A stretch of DNA of 64,000 bases from Desulfovibrio subterraneus (GCF_013340285.1 NZ_BLVO01000005.1:124001-188000), one strand, 5' to 3'. Shown: positions 27,080-35,809, counted from the stretch's first letter. The notes: generated by a model from the sequence alone, not told the origin. A program made the numbers and translations.

Positions 27080-30000
27080 ATGAGCCATACCACCTCCCCG
27101 AAGAGCTACACAGAGGATACGCTGGTAGAGAAGCCTGCCATTGCCCTGTTCACAGAGCTGGGATGGGAGGAGGTGAACCTGTATGACGAGTGGGCAGGTG
27201 GCAGCTCCTGCGAAGGGAGAGCGAACAACCACGAGGCCATTCTGGTACCTCGCCTTCGTGCTGCGCTTGCCAGCCTGAATCCCGCTTTGCCCGAAGATGC
27301 CCTGGAACAGGTCATAGCGGAGTTGACCCGTGACCGCTCCAAGATGGTGCCGGTGAACGCCAACCAGGAGTTTCACCGTCTGCTCCGCGATGGGGTGAAG
27401 GTAACGGTTCGTGATCAGCACGGGGCTGTGAGCACGGAGACGGCTCGGATCATTGACTGGAGGACACCGGAGAACAACAGCTTCCTGCTGGCTTCCCAGC
27501 TCTGGCTGCATGGCGATGTGTACCTTCGCCGTACGGATCTGGTCGCCTTCGTCAACGGTATTCCCCTTGTCCTGCTGGAACTCAAGGCTCCGCAGCGGCC
27601 CTGCAAGGATGCGTACGACGAGAACATCCGGGACTACAGGGCAACGCTGCCGCAGCTCTTCGTTCCCAACGCCTTTGTGGTAGCGTCAAACGGCTCGCAA
27701 ACCTTGATGGGTAGCACCTTTGCAGACTGGGAGTTCTTCTTCGAGTGGAAGCGCATCAATGATGAGGGAGAGAAGGGCGTTGTGTCGCTGGAAACCCTCA
27801 TCCGTGGCACCTGCGCCAAGGATCGCCTGCTGGACATCGTGGAGAACTTCATTGTCTACGAGGAGGCCAAGGGCGGCCTGATCAAGAAGGTGGCGAAGAA
27901 CCATCAGTACCTCGGAGTCAACAGAGCCATTGCCGAAGTGCTGCGGGTGAAGGATCGCCGTGCGGGTGAGGCTGGCCGTCTTGGTGTGTTCTGGCATACT
28001 CAGGGCAGCGGCAAGTCGCTTTCCATGGTCTTCTTCAGCCAGAAGATTCTGCGTACCATTCCAGGCAACTGGACGTTCCTGATCGTAACCGACCGCAAGG
28101 AACTGGACGAGCAGATCTACAAGACCTTTGCGGCCACAGGGGCGGTGACGGAGGCGGAGGCGCATGCCACCAACAGTGACCATCTTAAGCTCCTGCTCAG
28201 GGAGGACCACCGCTACGTCTTCACGCTGATCCAGAAGTTTGGCACCCGAAACGGTGAGGTCTATCCTGAACTGTCTGCACGGCAGGACATCATCATCATT
28301 ACCGATGAAGCGCACCGCACCCAGTATGATACCCTTGCCCTCAACATGCGGAGCGCGTTGCCCAACGCCGCCTTCCTCGGTTTCACCGGTACACCGCTGA
28401 TGGCTGGTGAAGAGCGGACCAAGGAAGTGTTCGGCGGGTACATCTCCATCTACAACTTCGCCCAGTCCATCCAGGATGGGGCAACCGTACCGCTGTACTA
28501 CGAGAACCGCATTCCCGAACTACAGCTCACCAACGACAATCTGGACGACGATCTGGCGAAGCTCCTGGAAGATGCGGAGCTGGATGAAGCCCAGGAGCGG
28601 AAGGTAGAGAGGGAGTTCGCACGGGAATACCATCTCATCACCCGTGACGACCGGCTGGAGGCCATAGCCGAGGATCTGGTCAAGCACTTCACCAGTCGCG
28701 GATATCGCGGCAAGGGTATGATGATCTGCATCGACAAGGCCACCGCTGTGCGGATGTACGACAAGGTCACCGCACACTGGCAGGCGCACCTGAAAGCCTT
28801 GAAAGCGGCATTACCGTCCGTTTCGGATAGCGAGCGCGAGGGGCTGGAAGCCAAGATCCAGGATATGGAAACCACCGACATGGCGGTCGTGGTCTCCCAG
28901 AGCCAGAACGAGGAGGCCGATCTGAAGGCCAAGGGGCTGGACATCCGGCCTCATCGCAAGCGGCTGATTCGGGAAGACATGGAAGAGAAGTTCAAGGATC
29001 CCTCGGATCCGCTGCGTCTGGTCTTCGTATGCGCCATGTGGATTACGGGGTTCGATGTACCCTCATGTTCCACCATCTACCTCGACAAGCCCATGCGTAA
29101 CCACACCCTGATGCAGACCATTGCCCGTGCCAACCGGCGTTACCCCGGCAAGCAGGCGGGGCTGATCGTGGACTATGTCGGGGTGTTCCGTAGTCTTCAG
29201 AAGGCACTGGCTATCTACGGTGGTGCTACAGGTACGGAGGGTGGAGAGTCGCCCATCCAGAGCAAGGCCGAGCTGGTGGAGTACCTTAAGCACCTTATTG
29301 CCGAGGCCACAGCCTTCTGCACTGGGCAGGGGGTTGATACCGAGAAGATCAAGGCGGCAGAGGGCTTCCCCAAGATCGGTCTGATGGATGAAGCCATTGA
29401 GGCGATCCTCGAAACGGATGAGACCAGGAAGAAGTTCATGGGGCTGGCTGGTGCCATAGCCCGTGTCTACCGTGCCATCCTGCCGGATCCTGTGGCGGCG
29501 GAACTCTCAGCCGATGTTGTCCTCTTCTCCGTGCTGGCGCAGAAGATCAGGGCGCTGGTGGATCCGCCGGATATCTCCCACATCATGAGCCAGGTGGAGG
29601 ATCTTCTGGATCGCTCTGTGGCTCCTATGGCCTACGTGCTGCCCACTGATCCGACCAAGCCGCTGATGGATCTGAGCAAGATCGACTTTGAGAAGCTGAA
29701 GGAGCAGTTCAACCTGGGCAAGAAGCGCACGGAGGCTGAGCGGCTCAGAGCACTGCTGAACCGGAAGCTCCAGGAGATGGTTGCCCAGAACCATACCCGT
29801 AAGGATTTTCTTGAACGCTTCCTGGAACTGATCAGCGCCTACAACGCGGGAAGCCGGAATATTGAGGAGTTCTTCAACGCGCTCCTCACCCTTGCCCAGA
29901 ACCTGACCGAGGAAGAACAGCGAGCCATGCGCGAGGGGCTGACCGAGGAGGAGCTGGCACTCTTCGACATCCTCACCAAGCCTGTACCGGTCCTCTCGGA

Positions 30001-30256
30001 GAAGGAGAAGGAGAAGGTAAAGGCGACCTGCAAGGACTTGCTGGCGACTCTGAAGCGGGAGAAGTTGGTTCTGGACTGGCGCTACAAGCCTCAGGCGCAG
30101 GGGAATGTCCGCCTTACCATCGAGCGCATGCTTGACGAAGGACTGCCTGAAGCCTACGACGAGGCCACGTACACGGAGAAGTGCGCTGCCGCATACCTGC
30201 ACGTGTACGACTGCTACTACGGAGAAGGACGAAGCCTGTACTCCTCCGCCCAATAA
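27080..30256 (+). CDS. hsdR: Type I restriction-modification, restriction subunit
   Basis: HsdR (1058 aa) is the motor and nuclease of the type I complex. It has a PD-(D/E)XK-type nuclease region with LVLLELKAP near residue 165, Walker A HTQGSGKS near residue 306 and DEAH (ITDEAHRTQYD) near residue 408. Helicase text in the second RecA domain (CAMWITGFDVPSCSTIYLDKP, QTIARANRRYPGK) is followed by a helical C-terminus that binds HsdM/S. The frame is full length, so the system looks intact. Confidence 0.95.
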   Translation: MSHTTSPKSYTEDTLVEKPAIALFTELGWEEVNLYDEWAGGSSCEGRANNHEAILVPRLRAALASLNPALPEDALEQVIAELTRDRSKMVPVNANQEFHRLLRDGVKVTVRDQHGAVSTETARIIDWRTPENNSFLLASQLWLHGDVYLRRTDLVAFVNGIPLVLLELKAPQRPCKDAYDENIRDYRATLPQLFVPNAFVVASNGSQTLMGSTFADWEFFFEWKRINDEGEKGVVSLETLIRGTCAKDRLLDIVENFIVYEEAKGGLIKKVAKNHQYLGVNRAIAEVLRVKDRRAGEAGRLGVFWHTQGSGKSLSMVFFSQKILRTIPGNWTFLIVTDRKELDEQIYKTFAATGAVTEAEAHATNSDHLKLLLREDHRYVFTLIQKFGTRNGEVYPELSARQDIIIITDEAHRTQYDTLALNMRSALPNAAFLGFTGTPLMAGEERTKEVFGGYISIYNFAQSIQDGATVPLYYENRIPELQLTNDNLDDDLAKLLEDAELDEAQERKVEREFAREYHLITRDDRLEAIAEDLVKHFTSRGYRGKGMMICIDKATAVRMYDKVTAHWQAHLKALKAALPSVSDSEREGLEAKIQDMETTDMAVVVSQSQNEEADLKAKGLDIRPHRKRLIREDMEEKFKDPSDPLRLVFVCAMWITGFDVPSCSTIYLDKPMRNHTLMQTIARANRRYPGKQAGLIVDYVGVFRSLQKALAIYGGATGTEGGESPIQSKAELVEYLKHLIAEATAFCTGQGVDTEKIKAAEGFPKIGLMDEAIEAILETDETRKKFMGLAGAIARVYRAILPDPVAAELSADVVLFSVLAQKIRALVDPPDISHIMSQVEDLLDRSVAPMAYVLPTDPTKPLMDLSKIDFEKLKEQFNLGKKRTEAERLRALLNRKLQEMVAQNHTRKDFLERFLELISAYNAGSRNIEEFFNALLTLAQNLTEEEQRAMREGLTEEELALFDILTKPVPVLSEKEKEKVKATCKDLLATLKREKLVLDWRYKPQAQGNVRLTIERMLDEGLPEAYDEATYTEKCAAAYLHVYDCYYGEGRSLYSSAQ

Positions 30257-30361
30257 CAACCTACGTACACCTCTGCCTCTGCTGGCTTCTCTGCGTTCGT
30301 CCGGTTACGGATGCGGGGTGGCTATGTTGTGGTTTGCAGAGCCAGGATGTCATACCGCGCT

Positions 30362-31654
30362 ATGCACGTTGAACTACCAGAAGAAGACACCGACCTCACC
30401 CCAGACCGCCCATTCAATCCGTGGCGTGTTCCTGCATCTCCAGCGGTGGAGCAGCTCATTCAGGATGTTCTCAACCAGGTTCGGAACTACGAGACGCTCT
30501 ACCAGCTTCGTAAGCGGAAAAGGAAGCAGGCCGACCAAGTAACCTTCGAGAAGGCTGTTTCCGCCGTGGTATGCGATCTCATCCATCAGCACCTGAATCA
30601 GCCAGAGGGGCGGGTGTTCATCACCCGATCCCATACGCGCCTGGGAACGCGAAGCCGCTACCGGCCAGCAATCTACAGCAAGGCGCTGCCTGCCATACTG
30701 GATGTCCTTGCTTCACCGGAGCTTTGCTTCGTTGAGCAGAGCCTTGGATATGAGGGCTTCTTTGGTCCTTCACAGCAGACGACTCTCCGTGCCGGTAAGC
30801 GGCTGATCTCCCGCATTGAATCGGCGGCCATTGGCCTGGACGCCATCGGTCTGTCGGAGGAGCAGGAGACCATATGCCTGCGTGATACCCGCGACAGCCT
30901 GTGGGATGAGGGGGCGATGCTGGAGTATGAGGATACGCCAGTCACCAGCGGCTACAGAGACCAGATGCGGACTATCAACCGTTGGCTCCGTCAGGCGGAT
31001 TTGGACTTCGATGACCTGTATGCCGGGGAAGGCAAGGTTGTGGATGTTTCCAACCGCATGCTCCGCCGCATATTCACCCAGGGCAGCTTTGGGTCTGGCG
31101 GTCGTCTCTTCGGCGGATTCTGGCAGATGCTGAGCAGGGAAGAGCGCAGACAGGGCTTGCACATCAACGGCGAGCAGGCTGTTGAGCTGGACTATGGGCA
31201 AGCGACACCACGCATTGCCTATGGGTTGCTTGAGACCGTTCTGCCGATGGAAGACGCCTACTCCATACCTGGCTTCGAGTCTCACAGGGCAGGGATGAAG
31301 AAGGTGCTGAACGCGATGCTGTTCGCAGACAAGCCGCTTACCAGAATGCCCAAGGGCGTGAGGAAGGAGTTCAGCGCACAGCACAGCATCAGCGAGGTGG
31401 TCTCTGCCATTGAGGCAGCGCATGCTGGTCTGAAGGAGCTGTTCTACACCGGCATAGGCCACAAGCTCCAGTTCATGGAAAGCCAGATCATGGTGGACGT
31501 GCTGGTCAGGCTCATGTCAGAGGGCGTGGTAGCGCTTCCCATCCATGATGCCATCCTTGTTCCTGAGAGCAGTAAGGAGCTAGGGTTGCGGGTGATGGAC
31601 ACAGTATTCCAGGACCATACTGGCATAGTATCTCAGATCTCAGTGAAGGAGTAA
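30362..31654 (+). CDS. Unknown protein with family-A-polymerase-like motifs
   Basis: I do not recognise a named family. The C-terminal half shows three ordered motifs like those of DNA polymerase I. These are motif A ELDYGQATPRI (candidate catalytic D277; compare DYSQIELRI), an O-helix-like RAGMKKVLNAMLFAD with R-x3-K (K313), and motif C LPIHDAILVPES (H395-D396; compare VHDE). The A-to-C distance is ~119 residues, shorter than in Pol I. The Glu after DYSQ that excludes ribonucleotides in Pol I is Thr here. The N-terminal ~250 residues are unassigned. The start is uncertain: no strong ribosome site exists, and ATGs at 30311 and 30347 are alternatives. Confidence 0.55.
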   Translation: MHVELPEEDTDLTPDRPFNPWRVPASPAVEQLIQDVLNQVRNYETLYQLRKRKRKQADQVTFEKAVSAVVCDLIHQHLNQPEGRVFITRSHTRLGTRSRYRPAIYSKALPAILDVLASPELCFVEQSLGYEGFFGPSQQTTLRAGKRLISRIESAAIGLDAIGLSEEQETICLRDTRDSLWDEGAMLEYEDTPVTSGYRDQMRTINRWLRQADLDFDDLYAGEGKVVDVSNRMLRRIFTQGSFGSGGRLFGGFWQMLSREERRQGLHINGEQAVELDYGQATPRIAYGLLETVLPMEDAYSIPGFESHRAGMKKVLNAMLFADKPLTRMPKGVRKEFSAQHSISEVVSAIEAAHAGLKELFYTGIGHKLQFMESQIMVDVLVRLMSEGVVALPIHDAILVPESSKELGLRVMDTVFQDHTGIVSQISVKE

Positions 31655-31730
31655 GGTGAAGGAGGACCATGAACCAGGATCATACTCTCTACCCTTATCT
31701 CCCCTTCTCCATATGTGGGACTCATAACGT

Positions 31731-32543
31731 ATGACGAGCAAGAGCAAAGACCACAGCAGACGTGATGACGTGGGCGATCGTGCTGCACGGCCAAACCACA
31801 TGCATGGATACTGCCGTGTCATCGGGTGCAAGCATCCCGCACGGGCAGGAACGGATGATGGCCTTGATGAACGGTACTGCCGTTCGCATGCGGAACATTA
31901 CCAGCGCCATGGTAGCCCGACAAAGGCTTCGTATACCGCCAAGGAGCTGAACCCATACCGTCAGGCCGCGTTAAGCTGGATCCTGGAGAATGAGGACAAG
32001 CACTGGGTGCAGGATGCGATACGGCGTGTTTCCTCCCTCTACAGCAAGGCGGGCAGACACGAGGAAGCATTCAGGCTGCGGGGGCTACCGCCCAAGGAAC
32101 GAGCCAGAATCGCCATTGCTCGGCTGAGAAAGCACGGAGTGGATCCTCGGATAGTGCTGGCTGCGTGTGTGGCCGTGGAGATGATCCTTCGGGACGATCC
32201 CCAGTCTGACACGAGATCCGAGTTCAGGGATGTGCAGGTGGCCAAGGTCGTTCATCGTATGGCGTCAGGTACACACAAACGATGGGAAAGGGAGCTGCCA
32301 GCCGCTGATCCGTGGAGTCGCCCCAAGATCCACGTCCAGGAGCTTCACGCTTTTCCCCGTAGTCGAGGGCGGGTGCTGAGGCACATCGGTGCTTCTGCCA
32401 TGTCCACGGCTGAGTTGTTGATCGAGCATCACCTGGATGAGATCCATGCCTACAAGCAGCTCAGGGATGAGCAGGGGCGCTTTGACGATCGTCCCTACCC
32501 GAAGGGCTGGAGAGCGCGGCCACGGTCAACAGAGGGCTACTAA
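31731..32543 (+). CDS. Unknown protein with N-terminal zinc-finger-like motif
   Basis: The 270-residue protein has a likely metal site near the N-terminus: C28-x4-C33 and C50-x2-H53 (YCRVIGCK ... YCRSHAEHYQRHGSP). The rest is helical and rich in Arg and His (RARIAIARLRKHGV, LHAFPRSRGRVLRHIG), which suggests nucleic-acid binding. No known family is assigned. It follows the polymerase-like gene by 76 nt on the same strand and is probably its partner. The start at 31731 has no clear ribosome binding site, so it may be a little different. Confidence 0.55.
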   Translation: MTSKSKDHSRRDDVGDRAARPNHMHGYCRVIGCKHPARAGTDDGLDERYCRSHAEHYQRHGSPTKASYTAKELNPYRQAALSWILENEDKHWVQDAIRRVSSLYSKAGRHEEAFRLRGLPPKERARIAIARLRKHGVDPRIVLAACVAVEMILRDDPQSDTRSEFRDVQVAKVVHRMASGTHKRWERELPAADPWSRPKIHVQELHAFPRSRGRVLRHIGASAMSTAELLIEHHLDEIHAYKQLRDEQGRFDDRPYPKGWRARPRSTEGY

Positions 32544-32548
32544 GGCTG

Positions 32549-32944
32549 CTATGAGGGGATGTGCTTCACCCAGACGGTTCTGCTTCTCGGTCCATCAAAC
32601 TCACAGAAGTACACCTTCTGCCAGGTGCCGAGCTGCAAGTCGCCCTGTTCGACGATGAGGAGTTGGTCACACCCGAACATGCTGGACTTGATGTGTGCGT
32701 CTGAGTTGCCTTCTGCGTGATGGTAATCGCCACGCAGTGGGACCAGCTTACGCATGTTGACCACGATGTCCCGCACTACGTCTGGATCCGCTCCTTCATT
32801 GACTGTGATTGCACCGGTAGTGTGGGGGCAGTAGACGAGCAGCAGACCATCAGTCCAGTCCTGCTCTCGAATGAGCTTGCGAACGGCACCGGTGATATCC
32901 AGCATTTCCTCACGGCTTGATGTTTGAACTTTCAGCTTTTCCAT
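32549..32944 (-). CDS. YjbQ family protein, island-encoded replacement copy
   Basis: This complete 131-residue YjbQ/UPF0047 protein has the family core YCPHTTGAITVNEGADPDV, RGDYHHAEGNSDAHIKSS and LGTWQKVYFCEFDGPR. Family members have secondary thiamine-phosphate synthase activity. It lies at the right end of the island in the same orientation as the broken host gene. It starts at 32944, 19 nt after the host stub's stop, with a GGAG site. Its C-terminal half is similar to, but clearly different from, the host fragment at 21243, so it is not a duplication made at insertion. Confidence 0.92.
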   Translation of the reverse strand: MEKLKVQTSSREEMLDITGAVRKLIREQDWTDGLLLVYCPHTTGAITVNEGADPDVVRDIVVNMRKLVPLRGDYHHAEGNSDAHIKSSMFGCDQLLIVEQGDLQLGTWQKVYFCEFDGPRSRTVWVKHIPS

Positions 32945-32958
32945 GTCATTCTCCGTGT

Positions 32959-33003
32959 GGGTATCAGTATGCACCGTTCTTGATGGTGACGGCCCCCGTG
33001 GTG
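32959..33003. other. attR of the serine-integrase island
   Basis: The core TTGATGGT at 32980-32987 joins island sequence on the left (starting GGGTAT at 32959) to the 5' part of host yjbQ on the right. It pairs with attL at 21493-21500. Confidence 0.85.
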
Positions 33004-33125
33004 TGCGGGCAGTAGAGCAGGAGCATGCCGTCCTGCCAGCCCTGCGCATTGACGAGGTTCTGCACCTCGCGGGTTATGTCGATGAGCTGTTCGCGTTCCG
33101 AGGTTCGTATGGAAAGGGTATGCAT
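32964..33125 (-). pseudogene. yjbQ 5' fragment, split by the island
   Basis: The host yjbQ start at 33125 encodes 53 residues, MHTLSIRTSERE to CPHTTGAVTIKNGAY. The frame leaves host sequence at the att core and hits a TGA at 32966-32964 within the island end. The missing part is at 21243-21500. The stub keeps the native promoter and ribosome binding site, so ribosomes would translate it and then meet the island copy's start 19 nt later. Confidence 0.88.
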
Positions 33126-33471
33126 GGTGTGTTCCTGCTTCCTGCTTTTCTGGCCATTCCAGTTTGGTCAGTCTGGTCTGGCGGCCCGTAAGGTCTGGCA
33201 GACCGCATCGGCGTGATTCGCGCTGCCTCGTCCCTGAAGATTGTGAAGATGCGTGAAGAGCTTGAGGGCGCGGGAGTGCCGCATCGCCTTTCTCAAGTAT
33301 GTCTTCTTTGCATGGGCCGCGCAACCGCTTGTTCAGATCGGATTTTTCTCCTACAACCAAGGTTGCATCGGGCCGGAATTGCGGCATTATCCGCCATCCC
33401 TGCACACTGTCACGTATTCTGTCCGCCGCAAGGCGCGATCTGCCTTTCATCTGCATAGCCAAGGAGCTTTC
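33126..33471. other. Divergent intergenic region between yjbQ stub and selB
   Basis: 346 bp between minus-strand yjbQ and plus-strand selB. It should hold the promoter that drives the host stub and the island yjbQ, and one for selB. A frame in phase with selB is open from 33253 but has no family similarity. No operator is recognised. Confidence 0.4.
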
Positions 33472-35388
33472 ATGCCTGTTGTTCTGGGCACTGCCGGACA
33501 TATCGACCACGGAAAGACAACCCTCGTGAAGGCACTGACGGGCATAGATTGCGACCGTCTGGAAGAGGAGAAGAAGCGCGGCATTACCATTGAGCTGGGC
33601 TTTGCCTTCTTCGGTTTGCCGGACGGAACCCGCATGGGCATAGTGGACGTGCCCGGACATGAGCGCTTTGTGAAGAACATGGTTGCCGGGGCCTCGGGTA
33701 TTGATTTTGTCATGCTGGTCATTGCCGCGGATGAAGGGGTGATGCCCCAGACCCGCGAGCATCTGGAAATATGTTCGCTGCTCGGCATTGAAACCGGTTT
33801 TGTGGCCCTGACCAAAACCGACATGGTGGATGAGGAATGGCTCGCTCTTGTTCAGGAAGATGTGGCGAATTTTCTGCAGGGTTCCTTTCTTGAGGGTGCC
33901 CCCATCTTCCCTGTGTCTTCGCACACAGGCGCGGGGCTGGACGAGGTTCGGCAGTACATCGTCCGCATGGAAAAGGAACTGGCACCCCGTCGGCGTTCCG
34001 ACCTTTTCCGCCTGCCGGTGGACCGCGTGTTCACCATGAAGGGCCACGGCACGGTCGTTACCGGCACCATGATTTCCGGTTCCGTGGCCATCGGCACGGA
34101 TGTGCAGCTGTACCCGCACGACACGCTGACCAAGGTGCGCGGACTGCAGAGCCATGGCGGCACCGTGGAAGTTGCCCCCGCGGGCAGGCGCACGGCCATA
34201 AACCTGCACGGCCTCGAGGTTGCCGACATCGAACGTGGCGATGTGGTTGCGCTGCCGGGATCGCTGTTCCCCTCCCAGACGTGGCATGTGGAGCTGCGTT
34301 GCCTTTCCTCCGCTCCCACACCGCTGAAGAACCGCACGGAAGTGCATGTTCACCACGGCTCTCGTGAAACCCTGGCGCGTCTCTATTTCCCAGACAGGGA
34401 CAAACTTATGCCCGGTGAAACGGCTCTGTGCGAAATGCGCTTTACCGATCCCATGGTCGGTGTGTTCGGCGACCGTTGCGTCATCCGTTCCTTCTCTCCC
34501 CTGCGCACGGTGGCGGGCGGCAAGCTGCTGCATCCGCATGCGCAGCCGCTGCGCAAGAAACATCCGCGCTATGCACAGATGCTTGAAGCCCTGCAGAGCC
34601 TGAGCAAGGCCGAACCGGATGACCGCATCCGCCTGCATGTAAGCATGGCGGGAGAAACCGGCGTGAGTTTCCGTGAACTGTGCATTCTGACGGATATCGA
34701 ATCAAAGGCTCTGGAAAAGGGACTGAACCTGCTGGGCGGCAAGCAGGAGCTTGCATGCTTTGACAAGGAAGAACGCAGTTACGTTTCTGGCGGCATTCTG
34801 GAAGAGCTGGGCACGACGGCACTGGACTTTGTGGCAGACTATCACCGCAAGGAGCCGCTCAAGCCGGGGATGCCCCGCGGCATGCTGACCTCAGGCTGGG
34901 GACGCAAGCTTGCGCCCAAGCTGGTACACTTTGTTGTGGAGCGGCTCATAAAGCAGGGCAAGCTGGCAGTGGAAGGCGACGTGATGCGTATTGCCGGTCA
35001 CAAGGTTTCCCTTGCGGCGGATCAGGAAGGGCTGCGCGCAAAACTGCTGGAAGCGCATGCCGCTGGCGGCATTACCCCGCCCAACCTGAAGGATGTGCTT
35101 GAGCCCCTGAACGTGGACGTGAAAGAGGCCGGTTCGGTGCTGCGGCTCATGGAGGGCTCAGGCGAGCTGGTCAAGGTGAAGGACGGCATGTACTTCCATG
35201 GTCCCGCCATGGAAAAGCTGGTGGGCATGGTGCGCGAATATTTTGCGACTCACGATGACCTTGGGCCCAATGAATTCCGCGATCTGACAGGCCTGTCCCG
35301 CAAGTACCTCATCCCGCTTCTGGAATATTTCGACAAGGCACGCATTACGCTGCGCGTGGGTGACAAGCGCAAGCTGCGCGGGGCCTGA
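33472..35388 (+). CDS. selB: Selenocysteine-specific elongation factor SelB
   Basis: SelB is a GTPase that brings Sec-tRNA to UGA codons by binding a SECIS stem-loop. The 638-residue protein has G1 GHIDHGKT (9-16), G3 DVPGH (59-63) and G4 TKTD (114-117). An EF-Tu-like domain II (HGTVVTGTMISGSV) follows, then a C-terminal series of winged-helix domains ending in FRDLTGLSRKYLIPLLEYFDK, the SECIS-binding part. The ATG at 33472 has AAGGAG. Its presence implies that the organism makes selenoproteins; selA and selC are not in this window. Confidence 0.96.
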   Translation: MPVVLGTAGHIDHGKTTLVKALTGIDCDRLEEEKKRGITIELGFAFFGLPDGTRMGIVDVPGHERFVKNMVAGASGIDFVMLVIAADEGVMPQTREHLEICSLLGIETGFVALTKTDMVDEEWLALVQEDVANFLQGSFLEGAPIFPVSSHTGAGLDEVRQYIVRMEKELAPRRRSDLFRLPVDRVFTMKGHGTVVTGTMISGSVAIGTDVQLYPHDTLTKVRGLQSHGGTVEVAPAGRRTAINLHGLEVADIERGDVVALPGSLFPSQTWHVELRCLSSAPTPLKNRTEVHVHHGSRETLARLYFPDRDKLMPGETALCEMRFTDPMVGVFGDRCVIRSFSPLRTVAGGKLLHPHAQPLRKKHPRYAQMLEALQSLSKAEPDDRIRLHVSMAGETGVSFRELCILTDIESKALEKGLNLLGGKQELACFDKEERSYVSGGILEELGTTALDFVADYHRKEPLKPGMPRGMLTSGWGRKLAPKLVHFVVERLIKQGKLAVEGDVMRIAGHKVSLAADQEGLRAKLLEAHAAGGITPPNLKDVLEPLNVDVKEAGSVLRLMEGSGELVKVKDGMYFHGPAMEKLVGMVREYFATHDDLGPNEFRDLTGLSRKYLIPLLEYFDKARITLRVGDKRKLRGA

Positions 35389-35498
35389 TAAGGACGCTCG
35401 TTGACTGATCGCAGCCCGAGATCAGTATCATATCGTGGCGATAGCAGCTCATGCGCACGCTGACGGCTGCATAACGCTGCCAACATAATGCCATATCA

Positions 35499-35530
35499 AT
35501 GAAAAAGCCGCCTGTTGGCGGCTTTTTCAT
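35499..35530. terminator. Bidirectional terminator after selB
   Basis: Perfect stem ATGAAAAAGCCGCC / GGCGGCTTTTTCAT with a 4-nt loop. T tracts occur on both strands, so it ends selB and the convergent small gene. Confidence 0.85.
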
Positions 35531-35566
35531 GTGCAGTATCAAGGGGCGTTCTGCAGAGCGCGCTTC

Positions 35567-35809
35567 CTAGAAGAGGAAGGCACGCAGCATGTGCAGCAGG
35601 CCGGTTCCGGAGGTCTGCGGTGCAGGCTGTTCCGTTTGTTCTCCGGCGGGCAGCGGAAGTGTACTGGCTATTTCTTCACGGAATTTCGCGAAGGCTTCTT
35701 CCAACTTCTGCTGCTGTCTTTCCCTCTTGCGGGCTGCTTTTTCCTGCTGGCGAGACAGCTTTTCCATTTGCTTCAAATGGTGCTGCACCAGATGGTCAAC
35801 TGAGTACAT
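35567..35809 (-). CDS. Small coiled-coil hypothetical protein
   Basis: This 80-residue protein is rich in Lys, Arg, Gln and Glu. It has a long predicted coiled coil (residues ~10-45, e.g. KQMEKLSRQQEKAARKRERQ) and a Pro-rich hydrophobic end. No family is recognised. The start at 35809 is set by a GGAGAG site; the frame open to 35968 is not used. It is flanked by terminators on both sides and so is a single-gene unit. Confidence 0.6.
   Translation of the reverse strand: MYSVDHLVQHHLKQMEKLSRQQEKAARKRERQQQKLEEAFAKFREEIASTLPLPAGEQTEQPAPQTSGTGLLHMLRAFLF

Larger units (their letters stand above)
21493..32987. mobile_element. Genomic island inserted in yjbQ, carrying type I R-M
   Basis: An ~11.5-kb island is bounded by the direct core TTGATGGT at 21493-21500 and 32980-32987. 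Evidence for insertion is the split host yjbQ (3' part left, 5' part right) and a large serine recombinase gene next to attL. The cargo is a small resolvase, hsdM, hsdS, hsdR, a polymerase-like protein, a zinc-finger-like protein and a full yjbQ copy. No transfer or replication genes of known type are seen, so it is an integrative island rather than an obvious conjugative element. Rejoined ends give a candidate attP with inverted flanks GGGTAT-N6-GCA and TGC-N6-ATACCC. Confidence 0.88.

Noticed and set aside
24278-30256. Type I R-M system as broken
   Set aside because: hsdM, hsdS and hsdR are each full length with intact motifs and no frameshift.
32549-32944. Island yjbQ as a duplication made during integration
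   Set aside because: Its C-terminal half differs at many residues from the host fragment at 21243-21455, so it has a separate origin.
33253-33471. N-terminal extension of selB
   Set aside because: It is in frame but has no similarity to SelB, and the ATG at 33472 has a strong AAGGAG site.
35404-35430. tRNA-Sec (selC) next to selB
   Set aside because: The inverted repeat ACTGATC / GATCAGT after selB does not fold into a tRNA cloverleaf.
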